Below are positions 22,603-29,147 of a DNA stretch of 29,147 nt, in pieces; position 1 is the stretch's first letter; the number at the start of each line of letters is the position of its first letter. The DNA lies in the NCBI GenBank assembly GCA_002371235.1, contig DFGN01000018.1, positions 1 through 29,147 on the forward strand, read 5' to 3'. Made by a program: the position numbers and the translations under genes. The notes under the pieces are model-generated. The model saw nothing but the letters and a program-made list of their open reading frames with translations. It searched no databases and had not been told where the DNA came from. Origin of the DNA: Candidatus Saccharibacteria bacterium UBA3749 (GTDB lineage: Bacteria; Patescibacteriota; Saccharimonadia; Saccharimonadales; Saccharimonadaceae).

Positions 22603-22631
22603 TTGACAGATAATAATAATTATGCTATTAT
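22603..22631 (+). promoter_or_regulatory. Full -35/-10 promoter of the small coiled-coil gene
   Basis: TTGACA at 22603-22608, a 17-bp spacer, then TATTAT at 22626-22631 preceded by TGC. It is the only promoter in the window with a perfect consensus -35 box at ideal spacing. It gives a leader of about 74 nt. Confidence 0.8.
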
Positions 22632-22711
22632 ATTAAGAATAAATTGGTGTTTTATCTTATGATAGGACATCAATAATGGATATTTCGTATTTGCTTATAA
22701 GGAGGGATAAT

Positions 22712-22945
22712 ATGAACGAGTACGAAAAAGGATTAAAAAGACTCCAATCCGCAGAGGAGGAGGTCAAGGAACTTCGGAAACAGGAGGATAGCGTAATTGA
22801 AAGAATTATGCATTCCGAAGAAAATCTTAGCTATATCAATGAGCTAAAGGCCTTGAGAAAAAGAGAAGCAGACGTCCTCCAGGAAGTATTTGCGATTGTC
22901 TGCGGTATTGTGTGCGTCAATAGTTGTCTCATGAAAATGAAGTAG
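22712..22945 (+). CDS. Small coiled-coil protein of unknown function
   Basis: A 77-aa protein. Residues 2-58 are highly charged (Glu, Lys, Arg) with a heptad-like pattern, predicting a long coiled coil. The end (59-77) is hydrophobic and has three cysteines (FAIVCGIVCVNSCLM), perhaps a short membrane or lipid anchor. The start at 22712 is chosen for the strong AAGGAGG site 6 nt upstream; an in-frame ATG at 22676 without such a site would add 12 residues. It has a consensus promoter and a perfect terminator, so it looks well expressed. I recognise no family. It lies just before the giant surface protein but is transcribed separately. Confidence 0.7.
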   Translation: MNEYEKGLKRLQSAEEEVKELRKQEDSVIERIMHSEENLSYINELKALRKREADVLQEVFAIVCGIVCVNSCLMKMK

Positions 22946-22962
22946 CTATTGACACACAAAAG

Positions 22963-22991
22963 AAAACCCCGAACAAAATGGTCGGGGTTTT
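22963..22991 (+). terminator. Intrinsic terminator of the small coiled-coil gene
   Basis: A 10-bp perfect stem, AAAACCCCGA at 22963-22972 and TCGGGGTTTT at 22982-22991, with a 9-nt loop, ending in T. Confidence 0.9.
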
Positions 22992-23029
22992 ACATATATT
23001 TAATATTCCATTTTTTATCATGATTATGC

Positions 23030-23035
23030 TATAAT
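23030..23035 (+). promoter_or_regulatory. Extended -10 promoter of the giant surface protein
   Basis: TGC-TATAAT with exactly 6 nt to the ATG at 23042, not to the GTG of the giant gene at 23068. Confidence 0.65.
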
Positions 23036-23041
23036 AAAAAC

Positions 23042-23071
23042 ATGCGAGAGTGTTGGAGTGAGGGCTTGTGA
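23042..23071 (+). CDS. Possible nine-codon leader peptide coupled to the surface protein
   Basis: ATG 6 nt after the -10 box, the same spacing as seven leaderless genes here, opens a nine-codon ORF (MRECWSEGL) ending in TGA. The stop overlaps the GTG start of the surface protein as GTGA, the classic arrangement for translational coupling. A GGAG at 23056-23059 inside this ORF could also serve the GTG. Possible roles are a ribosome-loading ORF or an attenuator-type leader; nothing more can be said from sequence. Confidence 0.45.
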   Translation: MRECWSEGL

Positions 23072-26000
23072 GGGGCCCGATAAAAAAGATATTAATTATA
23101 AATATACTCGCATTTATCAGCCTACTTTTTTCAAGTCGGGCAGTTTTTGCTGAATCGGAATTATCGATTTCAATTTCTTCTGATTCCGTTCATTTCAACC
23201 TATTTCCGGGTGAATTTGGCTCTGAAAACCAGACCATAACCGCTTCCACAACTGATTCGGCCGGTTATACAATCAGATTAACCACAACAGGTGATTCTTC
23301 TGCTTTGGTCAACGATCTAGATAATTCAAAAACAATTCCTACCTTCACCCCACCAAGTGGTTCATCTAGTATCCCGGCTGACCTAATTGGTGACGGCTAT
23401 GGTTATAGTGTGGACAGTGGCGCAAACTATTCACCAATACCAGAACCTCTAGATGCCCCCGCTGTATTATTTAAAACTACAACGACTGGCGGCAACAATC
23501 ACACACTGACTTTCGGCGTAAAAGCCCCTACTTCTATTCAGTCTGGTACTTATAGCAATACTTTTAATATCGTCATAGTGGCAAACTTGTTACCTTGCCC
23601 AGCAGGCAACATCTGCTATGCTGGCAATGGCGATGATGGAACTGGGACAATGATTGATCAACCTGCTAATTCTAATTCAAGTATTGATCTATTGGCGTCT
23701 AACTTTTCTCGCCCAGGTTATGGATTCGCAGGTTGGAATACTGAACCGGATGGCTCAGGCACTAATTACGGTCCAAATCAATCAATTACCACTGGTGATA
23801 TTTCTGCCACTGGGCTACAGCTTTATGCTAACTGGATACAATCCTCAGGGAATCTACAAGGTTGGAACGGTTGCAACGAGATGACAGCTATCCGTTATGA
23901 TGACGTCACCGGTGATTTGATCGTAGCCCAGAATAGCATTACGGCTCTTACAGATTCCCGTGACCAGAACACATATACTGTAGTTAAATTTGCTGATAAT
24001 CAGTGTTGGATGACTGAAAACCTCCGCCTAGACCTTAACGCCGAAAATCTTGAGATAAATACCAGTAATACAAACAAGCCAACTGCTGATTTTATCACGG
24101 CAGCCAATGACCATCCTGTTTCATCAAATAGTTTTTGTAGTTACAATAATGCTAGCTGCAATGACCAAATTAAATTTAATACCAATAATACAAAACGTGG
24201 TCCAACCATTTCGTATGATACGATTGGTGATTCTGCTTCCTGGTACTCTTATGGGAATTACTACAACTGGTATACCGCTACTGCGGGTAATGGCACCTAT
24301 GGTTTAAATACGGAGGGTGCAGCAGCGGTCGGCGATATTTGCCCAGTGAATTGGCGGTTACCGTCTGGATACGGTAACCTTAGCGACCTGGCGGTTTTGG
24401 ACATCTCTATGGGCGGAGATGGTAAGAAGCGCAATACTGCCACGGCAGAGGGTGCGGCTTCTTCAAAGCGATGGCGCACTTATCCATATAACTATATTCT
24501 AAGCGGCGAGTACCGAGGCGATACAGGATACAATCGTGGCACTTCAAGTAGCTATGCTACACTCAACGCGGCCAATGCCAATAGTACCAATAACCTCTGG
24601 TTAAAACCCGATGACAATCGTGTGAATTCCAACAATACAATGAAAAACCGAGGACAAACTGTACGCTGCCTATTTAATCCGGGCTATCACATCAATGGCA
24701 ATATCCATTATGACGCTAATGGAGGAACTGGCACTATGGCGGATGAAAATAATGTCAACTTTAGTACGGCGGTTGCTGCAAATAATGCTTTTACGAAAAC
24801 ATATTTTGAGTTTGTGGGCTGGAATACTAAAGCTGACGGCTCTGGTGTGGTCGTAGCAGAAGGAGGTGCAGTAGCTGGCGCTGCAGATAAAATGGGTATT
24901 ACTGAAGGCCAAACGCTTACCCTGTATGCCACTTGGCGTTCGTTGTATAGCTTGGTCTATGATGGTAACGGCGCTATGAACGGCACTATGACAAATGCCA
25001 AAGTCAATAATCTTGATTTAGGACAGAGGGCTCTTGTCTCGCCTAACTTTTCTCGTACCGGATATGGTTTTGCGGGCTGGAGTTTAGATAGCGATGCTGG
25101 CACAAAAATGATGAATGGACAAAATGTGACAGTGTATGGTCCAAACGAATCCATCACCATTGACAGCAACTTTTTCGCAAATGCCGATCAAGATTATCAA
25201 ATCACACTTTACGCGGTATGGCTTTCGGAAGATTCTAACTATACCATGCAATCATTCGGCACGAACGAATGTGATGCTTTGAGCCTTGGCGATGTTATTG
25301 CTCTTAGAGATATTCGTGACGGTAATACTTATGCTGTCGCTAGACTTGAAGATGGGAATTGCTGGATGACGGAGAATCTACGCCTTGATCCTTCCACTAC
25401 TACCTTCACCAGTAGTAATACTAATTCGCCTACCGCTGATTTCATTGTGGCTGCTTCTAATTCTACTAGCTCTAATACATTATGCAATGACGATGAGGAC
25501 ACTTGTGTAGATACAATCCAATACAATACAAACACATTAAATCGCAACTATTCTCCGTCACACAACAACAATAGTGTTAATAGGTCCTGGTATAGCTATG
25601 GCGTGATGTATAATTGGTTCACCGCTTCGGCTGGTAATGGTACTTTTGACACAAGTAACACTGATGTTGCTGGTGATATCTGTCCAGCTGGATGGCGCTT
25701 GCCAACTGGTGGTCCGAATGGAGAATTTGTAGCACTAAATAATTTAGCCAATAACGGCTCTGCGGTAACAGATGCTGGGTTAGTGAAATTCCCTGACAAT
25801 TTTATTTATTCTGGTGACTTTAACCACGATACGCCTAAAGGGCGCAACGATTATGGTCGCTATTGGAGCGCCACGCCCGATGGTGATCTTAACGCCTATC
25901 GACTCGGCATCGTCTCCAGTAATCCAACTCCGGCGGGATCATATAAAAAATGGGATGCTTTTGCTGTTCGATGTATTAAGGAGGGCAGTGCAGTGATACC

Positions 26001-28917
26001 TGACACCAAAGAATATATCCTCGATTACGATACTGGTAATTATGCTACTGATGTTCCGGATGACGAAATTACTACTAGTCAAAACAACTCATATGACTTT
26101 ACTCTTTCTACTAATGTCATTCCTCACGTTTTCGGCTATCAATTCTTAGGCTACAGCACGACGAGTGGTGACACTACGCCTGACTATGTCTATGACGCGG
26201 CAACTGATACCTTCACGCCGAATACTATTACCATTAATTCTACCGGTGATTCTACGACTGTGACGATTTATGTCGTATTTCAGGAAGATACCTGCCCAGC
26301 TGATCACATTTGCTATTTCGACAATGGCGCGAGCGGCGGCATCGGTACCATGGCGAATCAATCCGCTATTTCTAATAGTACCGCTACGCTTATTCCATCT
26401 AATTATTCCAAGACAGGTTATGGATTTGCTGGCTGGATTGAGTCAGAAGACGCAGTTCCCTACGGCCCGAATGCCACAATTAATACCGGAGACCTTAGTT
26501 CTTCAGGGCTAAAGCTCTATGCGAAATGGATACCTTCTTCTGGTGATCTTCAGACTTGGAGTGGTTGCAACACTATGACCCAAGGCGAAATGATAGCATT
26601 AACCGATATTCGCGATAGTCAAACCTATGCTGTAGCTAAACTAGGTGATGAAAAATGTTGGATTGTCGAGAACTTAAGACTAGATCCTGGCACCGCCACT
26701 ATGACTAGCCAAAATACGAATAATCCAACTGCTGATTTTCTGGATATCGTTAATGAAAGCGACGTTTCCCTTTCGGCAAAAACCTTATGCGCCACTCGTG
26801 GTCCTGCATGCACTGATCAAGTTCAATATAACGCCAATAACTTAGATGATAGTCTCACGCAAACTTACGATTCGGATGGCAATGACGTAGCTTGGTATGG
26901 GTATGGCGTTTATTATAACTGGTATACTGCCACTGCTGGGAATGGCACGTTCGCCACTATGGAGCAGAGTGGCCCAAATCATGATGGTGTGCTGAGTGGA
27001 GATATTTGTCCTGCCAACTGGCATTTACCGACTGGCGGTAGTAATGGCGAATATGATGTTTTGAATAGAGTTATTAATAATAGCTCAACCACATCGGATG
27101 TTGTCTGGCGCGCATACCCAAATAATTTTGTTTGGTCCGGTGACTATAATAATACTATAAGAAATTCGAGCTATTCAAATGGTAGGATGTGGACAGCGAC
27201 CACGAAGGACAACGACAACGCTTATCGACTCGGATACGCAGTTGGAGTAATGCAGGCAAGCTCAAGAGCTTACGAAAAATGGGATGGTTTTGCTGTTAGA
27301 TGTGTCTTCAATAGTGCTGCAGCCTATAATAATGTCACAGTGTCATTACCGCAGAATGTTAGTAAAGTCACATTTTATAGCAGTCTTTATGGCACCACAA
27401 CTGCAACTAGAACAGACAACGTTGTTGGACTGGCTAAAGGAGTGACATATACTATAACCGCCACGATTGCATCTGGTTATAAACTGAATAACTGGACTCG
27501 TAGTGCGAATGGTACCATAGGTGATACCAGCCAGAATCCTACTACTTTTGTTATCACTGGCGATACTACCCTCGGCATTTCAGTCAGTCAAGATTCTGAA
27601 TATACTGGGCTAGAGCCTCCAGTATCTTGCAACACCCCAGTTCCGGGCATTACTTATATGCAAGATATTAATGCTAGCAACTATAACACCGTACTGGAGT
27701 CGCTTATTGATGAAGAGCCTTACTATCTAAGGGATTCCCGTGACAATGAGCCTTATTGTGTTTCGAAACTAGCTGACGGTCGACTCTGGATGCTAGATAA
27801 TCTGAGGCTAGATTTGGGCAGTAGTGACACATTAAATAACGTTAACGCATCAAATACTAACGCTTCTGCCACGGCGCTCCAGTATCTCAAGAATGGTGGC
27901 GGTACTGCGAGCGATCAGTATCCTACTGCCGCTCTTAACAGTGAGGCTTGGGTAGATAGTGGTCAAGATTATTACAGCGTACCGATGTCGGTTTCTTCTG
28001 GTACCTGTTTGTATTCGGGTTCTTGTGTCAATGAAAGCAATAGTCAATGGACTAAGGATTCTACGGTTCCAGTCTATGGAAATGGCAGCGGGAAGGTTGG
28101 CGTTCTGTATAACTACTGTGCCGTCTCTGCGGGTACCTATTGTTATGGCGATGGCACAAGCAAAACTAATATTCCTGGGACAGATTCCAAGCCTGACTCT
28201 CTCTATGATATAGACGGTGACATCTGCCCGGCTGGTTGGTATGTTCCCACCGGCAGAATAGCTGGCGACCTCTATAGCCTCTACAATTATTATGGCTATA
28301 GAGACGCGAGCTCTCCCAATAGTTTGCAATACAAGACATCTATACCGTTTGCAGGAAGCTTTATTTCAGGCAAGTTGAATAGTAACCCGACTTTCCAAGG
28401 TTCTATTTGGACCTCTACGAGAGACGCGAGCTCAAACCCACAAGAATTTCTCGTAAGGCAAAATACGATAGTGATGGCTAATAGTCTTTCTCACAATCAC
28501 GCAATGGCTGCTAGATGCTTACTTAACACTCCAGTCGACACTTCTAGCGATACTACCCTAACGACTGCCAGCAGTGCTAGCTTAACGACTATTAATAATA
28601 TCGCCCCAACAGATGCTGATGATGCTGCTTTGACAAATACTGATGATACTGCTTTGACAGATGCTGGTGACGCAGACCCGACAGATGTTGATGACGCCGC
28701 CTTGACGGATACTGATGATGCTACTTCGACCAATGATGATGTTGCTTCGACAGATGATGACGATGTTGTTTCGACGAACGCAGATGAAGTTACTCCAAAG
28801 GATGTTGAAGAAATTACCCTGACGGATATTAGCGAGGTTATTTTGACAGATAATGATGAAGCTGCCACGAAGGATACTAAACGGATCGAAAAACACGTAG
28901 GTGTGGGGGATAGGTAA
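23068..28917 (+). CDS. Giant secreted repeat protein with InlB B-repeats and FISUMP modules
   Basis: A 1949-aa exported protein. A Sec signal peptide (1-28, ending AVFA) is followed by a beta domain (30-175). Next come B-repeats (Listeria-Bacteroides type, GYGFAGW...LYANW) at about 177-256, 545-623, 626-718, 982-1071 and 1076-1154, and a divergent one at 1420-1510. Four FISUMP modules lie at about 269-537, 735-972, 1167-1415 and 1521-1820. These share D-RD-x-x-TY, CWMTENLRLD, W-YG-YYNWYTATAGNG, GDICP-WRLP and VRC; the fourth is more divergent. The tail (1821-1949) is rich in Asp, Thr and Ala. There is no LPXTG, membrane helix or other visible anchor. GTG is the only possible start, since an in-frame stop lies just upstream. 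It is probably a cell-surface adhesin or host-contact protein, by analogy; cysteines recur in each module. Confidence 0.9.
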   Translation: MRGPIKKILIINILAFISLLFSSRAVFAESELSISISSDSVHFNLFPGEFGSENQTITASTTDSAGYTIRLTTTGDSSALVNDLDNSKTIPTFTPPSGSSSIPADLIGDGYGYSVDSGANYSPIPEPLDAPAVLFKTTTTGGNNHTLTFGVKAPTSIQSGTYSNTFNIVIVANLLPCPAGNICYAGNGDDGTGTMIDQPANSNSSIDLLASNFSRPGYGFAGWNTEPDGSGTNYGPNQSITTGDISATGLQLYANWIQSSGNLQGWNGCNEMTAIRYDDVTGDLIVAQNSITALTDSRDQNTYTVVKFADNQCWMTENLRLDLNAENLEINTSNTNKPTADFITAANDHPVSSNSFCSYNNASCNDQIKFNTNNTKRGPTISYDTIGDSASWYSYGNYYNWYTATAGNGTYGLNTEGAAAVGDICPVNWRLPSGYGNLSDLAVLDISMGGDGKKRNTATAEGAASSKRWRTYPYNYILSGEYRGDTGYNRGTSSSYATLNAANANSTNNLWLKPDDNRVNSNNTMKNRGQTVRCLFNPGYHINGNIHYDANGGTGTMADENNVNFSTAVAANNAFTKTYFEFVGWNTKADGSGVVVAEGGAVAGAADKMGITEGQTLTLYATWRSLYSLVYDGNGAMNGTMTNAKVNNLDLGQRALVSPNFSRTGYGFAGWSLDSDAGTKMMNGQNVTVYGPNESITIDSNFFANADQDYQITLYAVWLSEDSNYTMQSFGTNECDALSLGDVIALRDIRDGNTYAVARLEDGNCWMTENLRLDPSTTTFTSSNTNSPTADFIVAASNSTSSNTLCNDDEDTCVDTIQYNTNTLNRNYSPSHNNNSVNRSWYSYGVMYNWFTASAGNGTFDTSNTDVAGDICPAGWRLPTGGPNGEFVALNNLANNGSAVTDAGLVKFPDNFIYSGDFNHDTPKGRNDYGRYWSATPDGDLNAYRLGIVSSNPTPAGSYKKWDAFAVRCIKEGSAVIPDTKEYILDYDTGNYATDVPDDEITTSQNNSYDFTLSTNVIPHVFGYQFLGYSTTSGDTTPDYVYDAATDTFTPNTITINSTGDSTTVTIYVVFQEDTCPADHICYFDNGASGGIGTMANQSAISNSTATLIPSNYSKTGYGFAGWIESEDAVPYGPNATINTGDLSSSGLKLYAKWIPSSGDLQTWSGCNTMTQGEMIALTDIRDSQTYAVAKLGDEKCWIVENLRLDPGTATMTSQNTNNPTADFLDIVNESDVSLSAKTLCATRGPACTDQVQYNANNLDDSLTQTYDSDGNDVAWYGYGVYYNWYTATAGNGTFATMEQSGPNHDGVLSGDICPANWHLPTGGSNGEYDVLNRVINNSSTTSDVVWRAYPNNFVWSGDYNNTIRNSSYSNGRMWTATTKDNDNAYRLGYAVGVMQASSRAYEKWDGFAVRCVFNSAAAYNNVTVSLPQNVSKVTFYSSLYGTTTATRTDNVVGLAKGVTYTITATIASGYKLNNWTRSANGTIGDTSQNPTTFVITGDTTLGISVSQDSEYTGLEPPVSCNTPVPGITYMQDINASNYNTVLESLIDEEPYYLRDSRDNEPYCVSKLADGRLWMLDNLRLDLGSSDTLNNVNASNTNASATALQYLKNGGGTASDQYPTAALNSEAWVDSGQDYYSVPMSVSSGTCLYSGSCVNESNSQWTKDSTVPVYGNGSGKVGVLYNYCAVSAGTYCYGDGTSKTNIPGTDSKPDSLYDIDGDICPAGWYVPTGRIAGDLYSLYNYYGYRDASSPNSLQYKTSIPFAGSFISGKLNSNPTFQGSIWTSTRDASSNPQEFLVRQNTIVMANSLSHNHAMAARCLLNTPVDTSSDTTLTTASSASLTTINNIAPTDADDAALTNTDDTALTDAGDADPTDVDDAALTDTDDATSTNDDVASTDDDDVVSTNADEVTPKDVEEITLTDISEVILTDNDEAATKDTKRIEKHVGVGDR
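28598..28887 (+). repeat. Coding repeats of the acidic tail
   Basis: Imperfect tandem copies of an 8-10 codon unit built around DDAALTDTD-like residues, encoding an Asp/Thr/Ala-rich, strongly acidic tail. The DNA repeats (GATGATGCT, TTGACAGAT and similar) are degenerate, which suggests past slippage-type expansion. Confidence 0.7.
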
Positions 28918-28930
28918 TCCCTATATCCCC
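28906..28930 (+). repeat. Hairpin across the stop codon of the surface protein gene
   Basis: GGGGATA at 28906-28912 pairs with TATCCCC at 28924-28930, with further G-C pairs inside; the TAA stop at 28915-28917 lies in the loop region. Confidence 0.6.
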
Positions 28931-28950
28931 TGCGAGCCAGATAATTATAT

Positions 28951-29071
28951 TACGAAGAAACTAGGGACTTCGTCCCTACGGTCTACTCAGAATATAAAAA
29001 ATACTAGAGCAAGCTCTAGATTTTTCATATTCTTCGTATCCCTAGGAGAGCTTCGCTCTCCTAGTTTCTTC
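28951..29071. repeat. Nested palindrome array downstream of the surface protein
   Basis: Outer 12-bp arms at 28954-28965 and 29060-29071 are perfect inverted copies. Inside lie 28962-28978 (TAGGGAC/GTCCCTA, loop TTC), 29004-29019 (CTAGAGC/GCTCTAG, loop AA) with GAATAT/ATATTC arms at 28990-28995 and 29027-29032, and 29042-29064 (CTAGGAGAGC/GCTCTCCTAG, loop TTC). Another pairing, TACGAAG/CTTCGTA (28951-28957 with 29032-29038), competes with the outer arms. It looks like a composite extragenic repeat. Confidence 0.8.
29004..29025 (+). terminator. Intrinsic terminator of the surface protein gene
   Basis: The CTAGAGC/GCTCTAG stem with a 2-nt loop is followed by A and then five T. It is the best terminator in the palindrome array. 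Confidence 0.65.
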
Positions 29072-29101
29072 TATCTAAAGATTCTCTTGGCTGGGGATGA
29101 G

Positions 29102-29134
29102 GGATTCGCATCGAGCGAAGCGAGATACGAGTCC
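29102..29134 (+). repeat. GAGCGAAGCGAG-type palindrome at the window end
   Basis: A 33-nt imperfect hairpin whose outer seven base pairs (one G-T) and inner part pair with three mismatches. It is followed by TGCTTTTT, so it may also terminate transcription. No gene is visible between 29072 and the window end. Confidence 0.5.
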
Positions 29135-29147
29135 TGCTTTTTGATGT

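Noticed and set aside
27850..28329. 159-codon antisense ORF inside the giant gene
   Set aside because: Shadow of the repetitive, codon-biased plus-strand gene, with no ribosome binding site or protein-like features.
28497..28896. Antisense ORFs opposite the acidic tail (Ser/Val-rich and Ile/Asn-rich products)
   Set aside because: They arise from the low-complexity tandem repeats read backwards.
23068..28917. CRISPR-like interpretation of the repeated DNA in the giant gene
   Set aside because: The repeats are protein modules in one open frame, hundreds of bases long and degenerate, with no short direct repeats and spacers.

Overview
The window looks like a chromosomal segment of a Patescibacteria/CPR bacterium, most probably Candidatus Saccharibacteria (TM7). 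The reasons are tight gene packing, short proteins lacking accessory modules, many very short 5' leaders, and a giant exported protein built from InlB-type B-repeats and FISUMP modules, which are common in that group. TGA is used as a normal stop (for example at the end of yqeG), which argues against Gracilibacteria/Absconditabacteria. This assignment is inference from gene content; no 16S rRNA, tRNA or CRISPR array is visible.

Layout. 1-322: the 3' tail of an unidentified plus-strand gene and a gene-free stretch. 323-3375 (minus): a three-gene operon, DHH phosphoesterase > alpha/beta hydrolase > cysS. 3485-5325: a phosphatidylglycerol block. yqeG and pgsA (plus, coupled by ATGA) converge on cdsA (minus), separated by a GC-rich palindrome. 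5402-7135 (plus): acyl-CoA ligase-like adenylate-forming enzyme. 7170-12906 (minus): a DNA-maintenance cluster of a small conserved protein, dnaX, dnaB, a GT-C-type membrane protein, ybaB and recR. 13039-15273 (minus): a membrane-anchored DsbA-like oxidoreductase and a SufS-like PLP enzyme. 15354-19669 (minus): secE-nusG, rplK, rplA, a membrane-protein gene, and rplJ-rplL, cut into several transcription units by terminators and promoters. 19723-22482 (minus): an alpha-glucan phosphorylase-like protein and an acyltransferase-like protein. 22712-28917 (plus): a small coiled-coil protein, then a 1949-residue secreted repeat protein preceded by a possible nine-codon leader peptide. 28918-29147: an array of palindromes.

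How it works together. CdsA makes CDP-diacylglycerol, PgsA converts it to phosphatidylglycerophosphate, and the YqeG phosphatase can finish phosphatidylglycerol. The adenylate-forming enzyme and the acyltransferase-like protein fit use of scavenged fatty acids or lipids. DnaX, DnaB, RecR and YbaB serve replication and recombination. The membrane-anchored thiol oxidoreductase is a plausible folding factor for the cysteine-rich surface protein. The L10/L12, L1 and L11 genes appear to be controlled one by one, with a convincing L10 leader and a possible L1 site.

Most notable signals: (1) a near-uniform promoter design in which an extended -10 box (TGN-TATAAT) lies exactly 6 nt before the start codon in eight cases, implying leaderless mRNAs, while operon-internal genes keep Shine-Dalgarno sites; (2) a possible leaderless mini-ORF joined by a GTGA overlap to the giant surface protein; (3) loss of zinc-binding cysteines in both RecR and DnaX and of a motif-I histidine in the DHH protein; (4) two elaborate palindromic elements.
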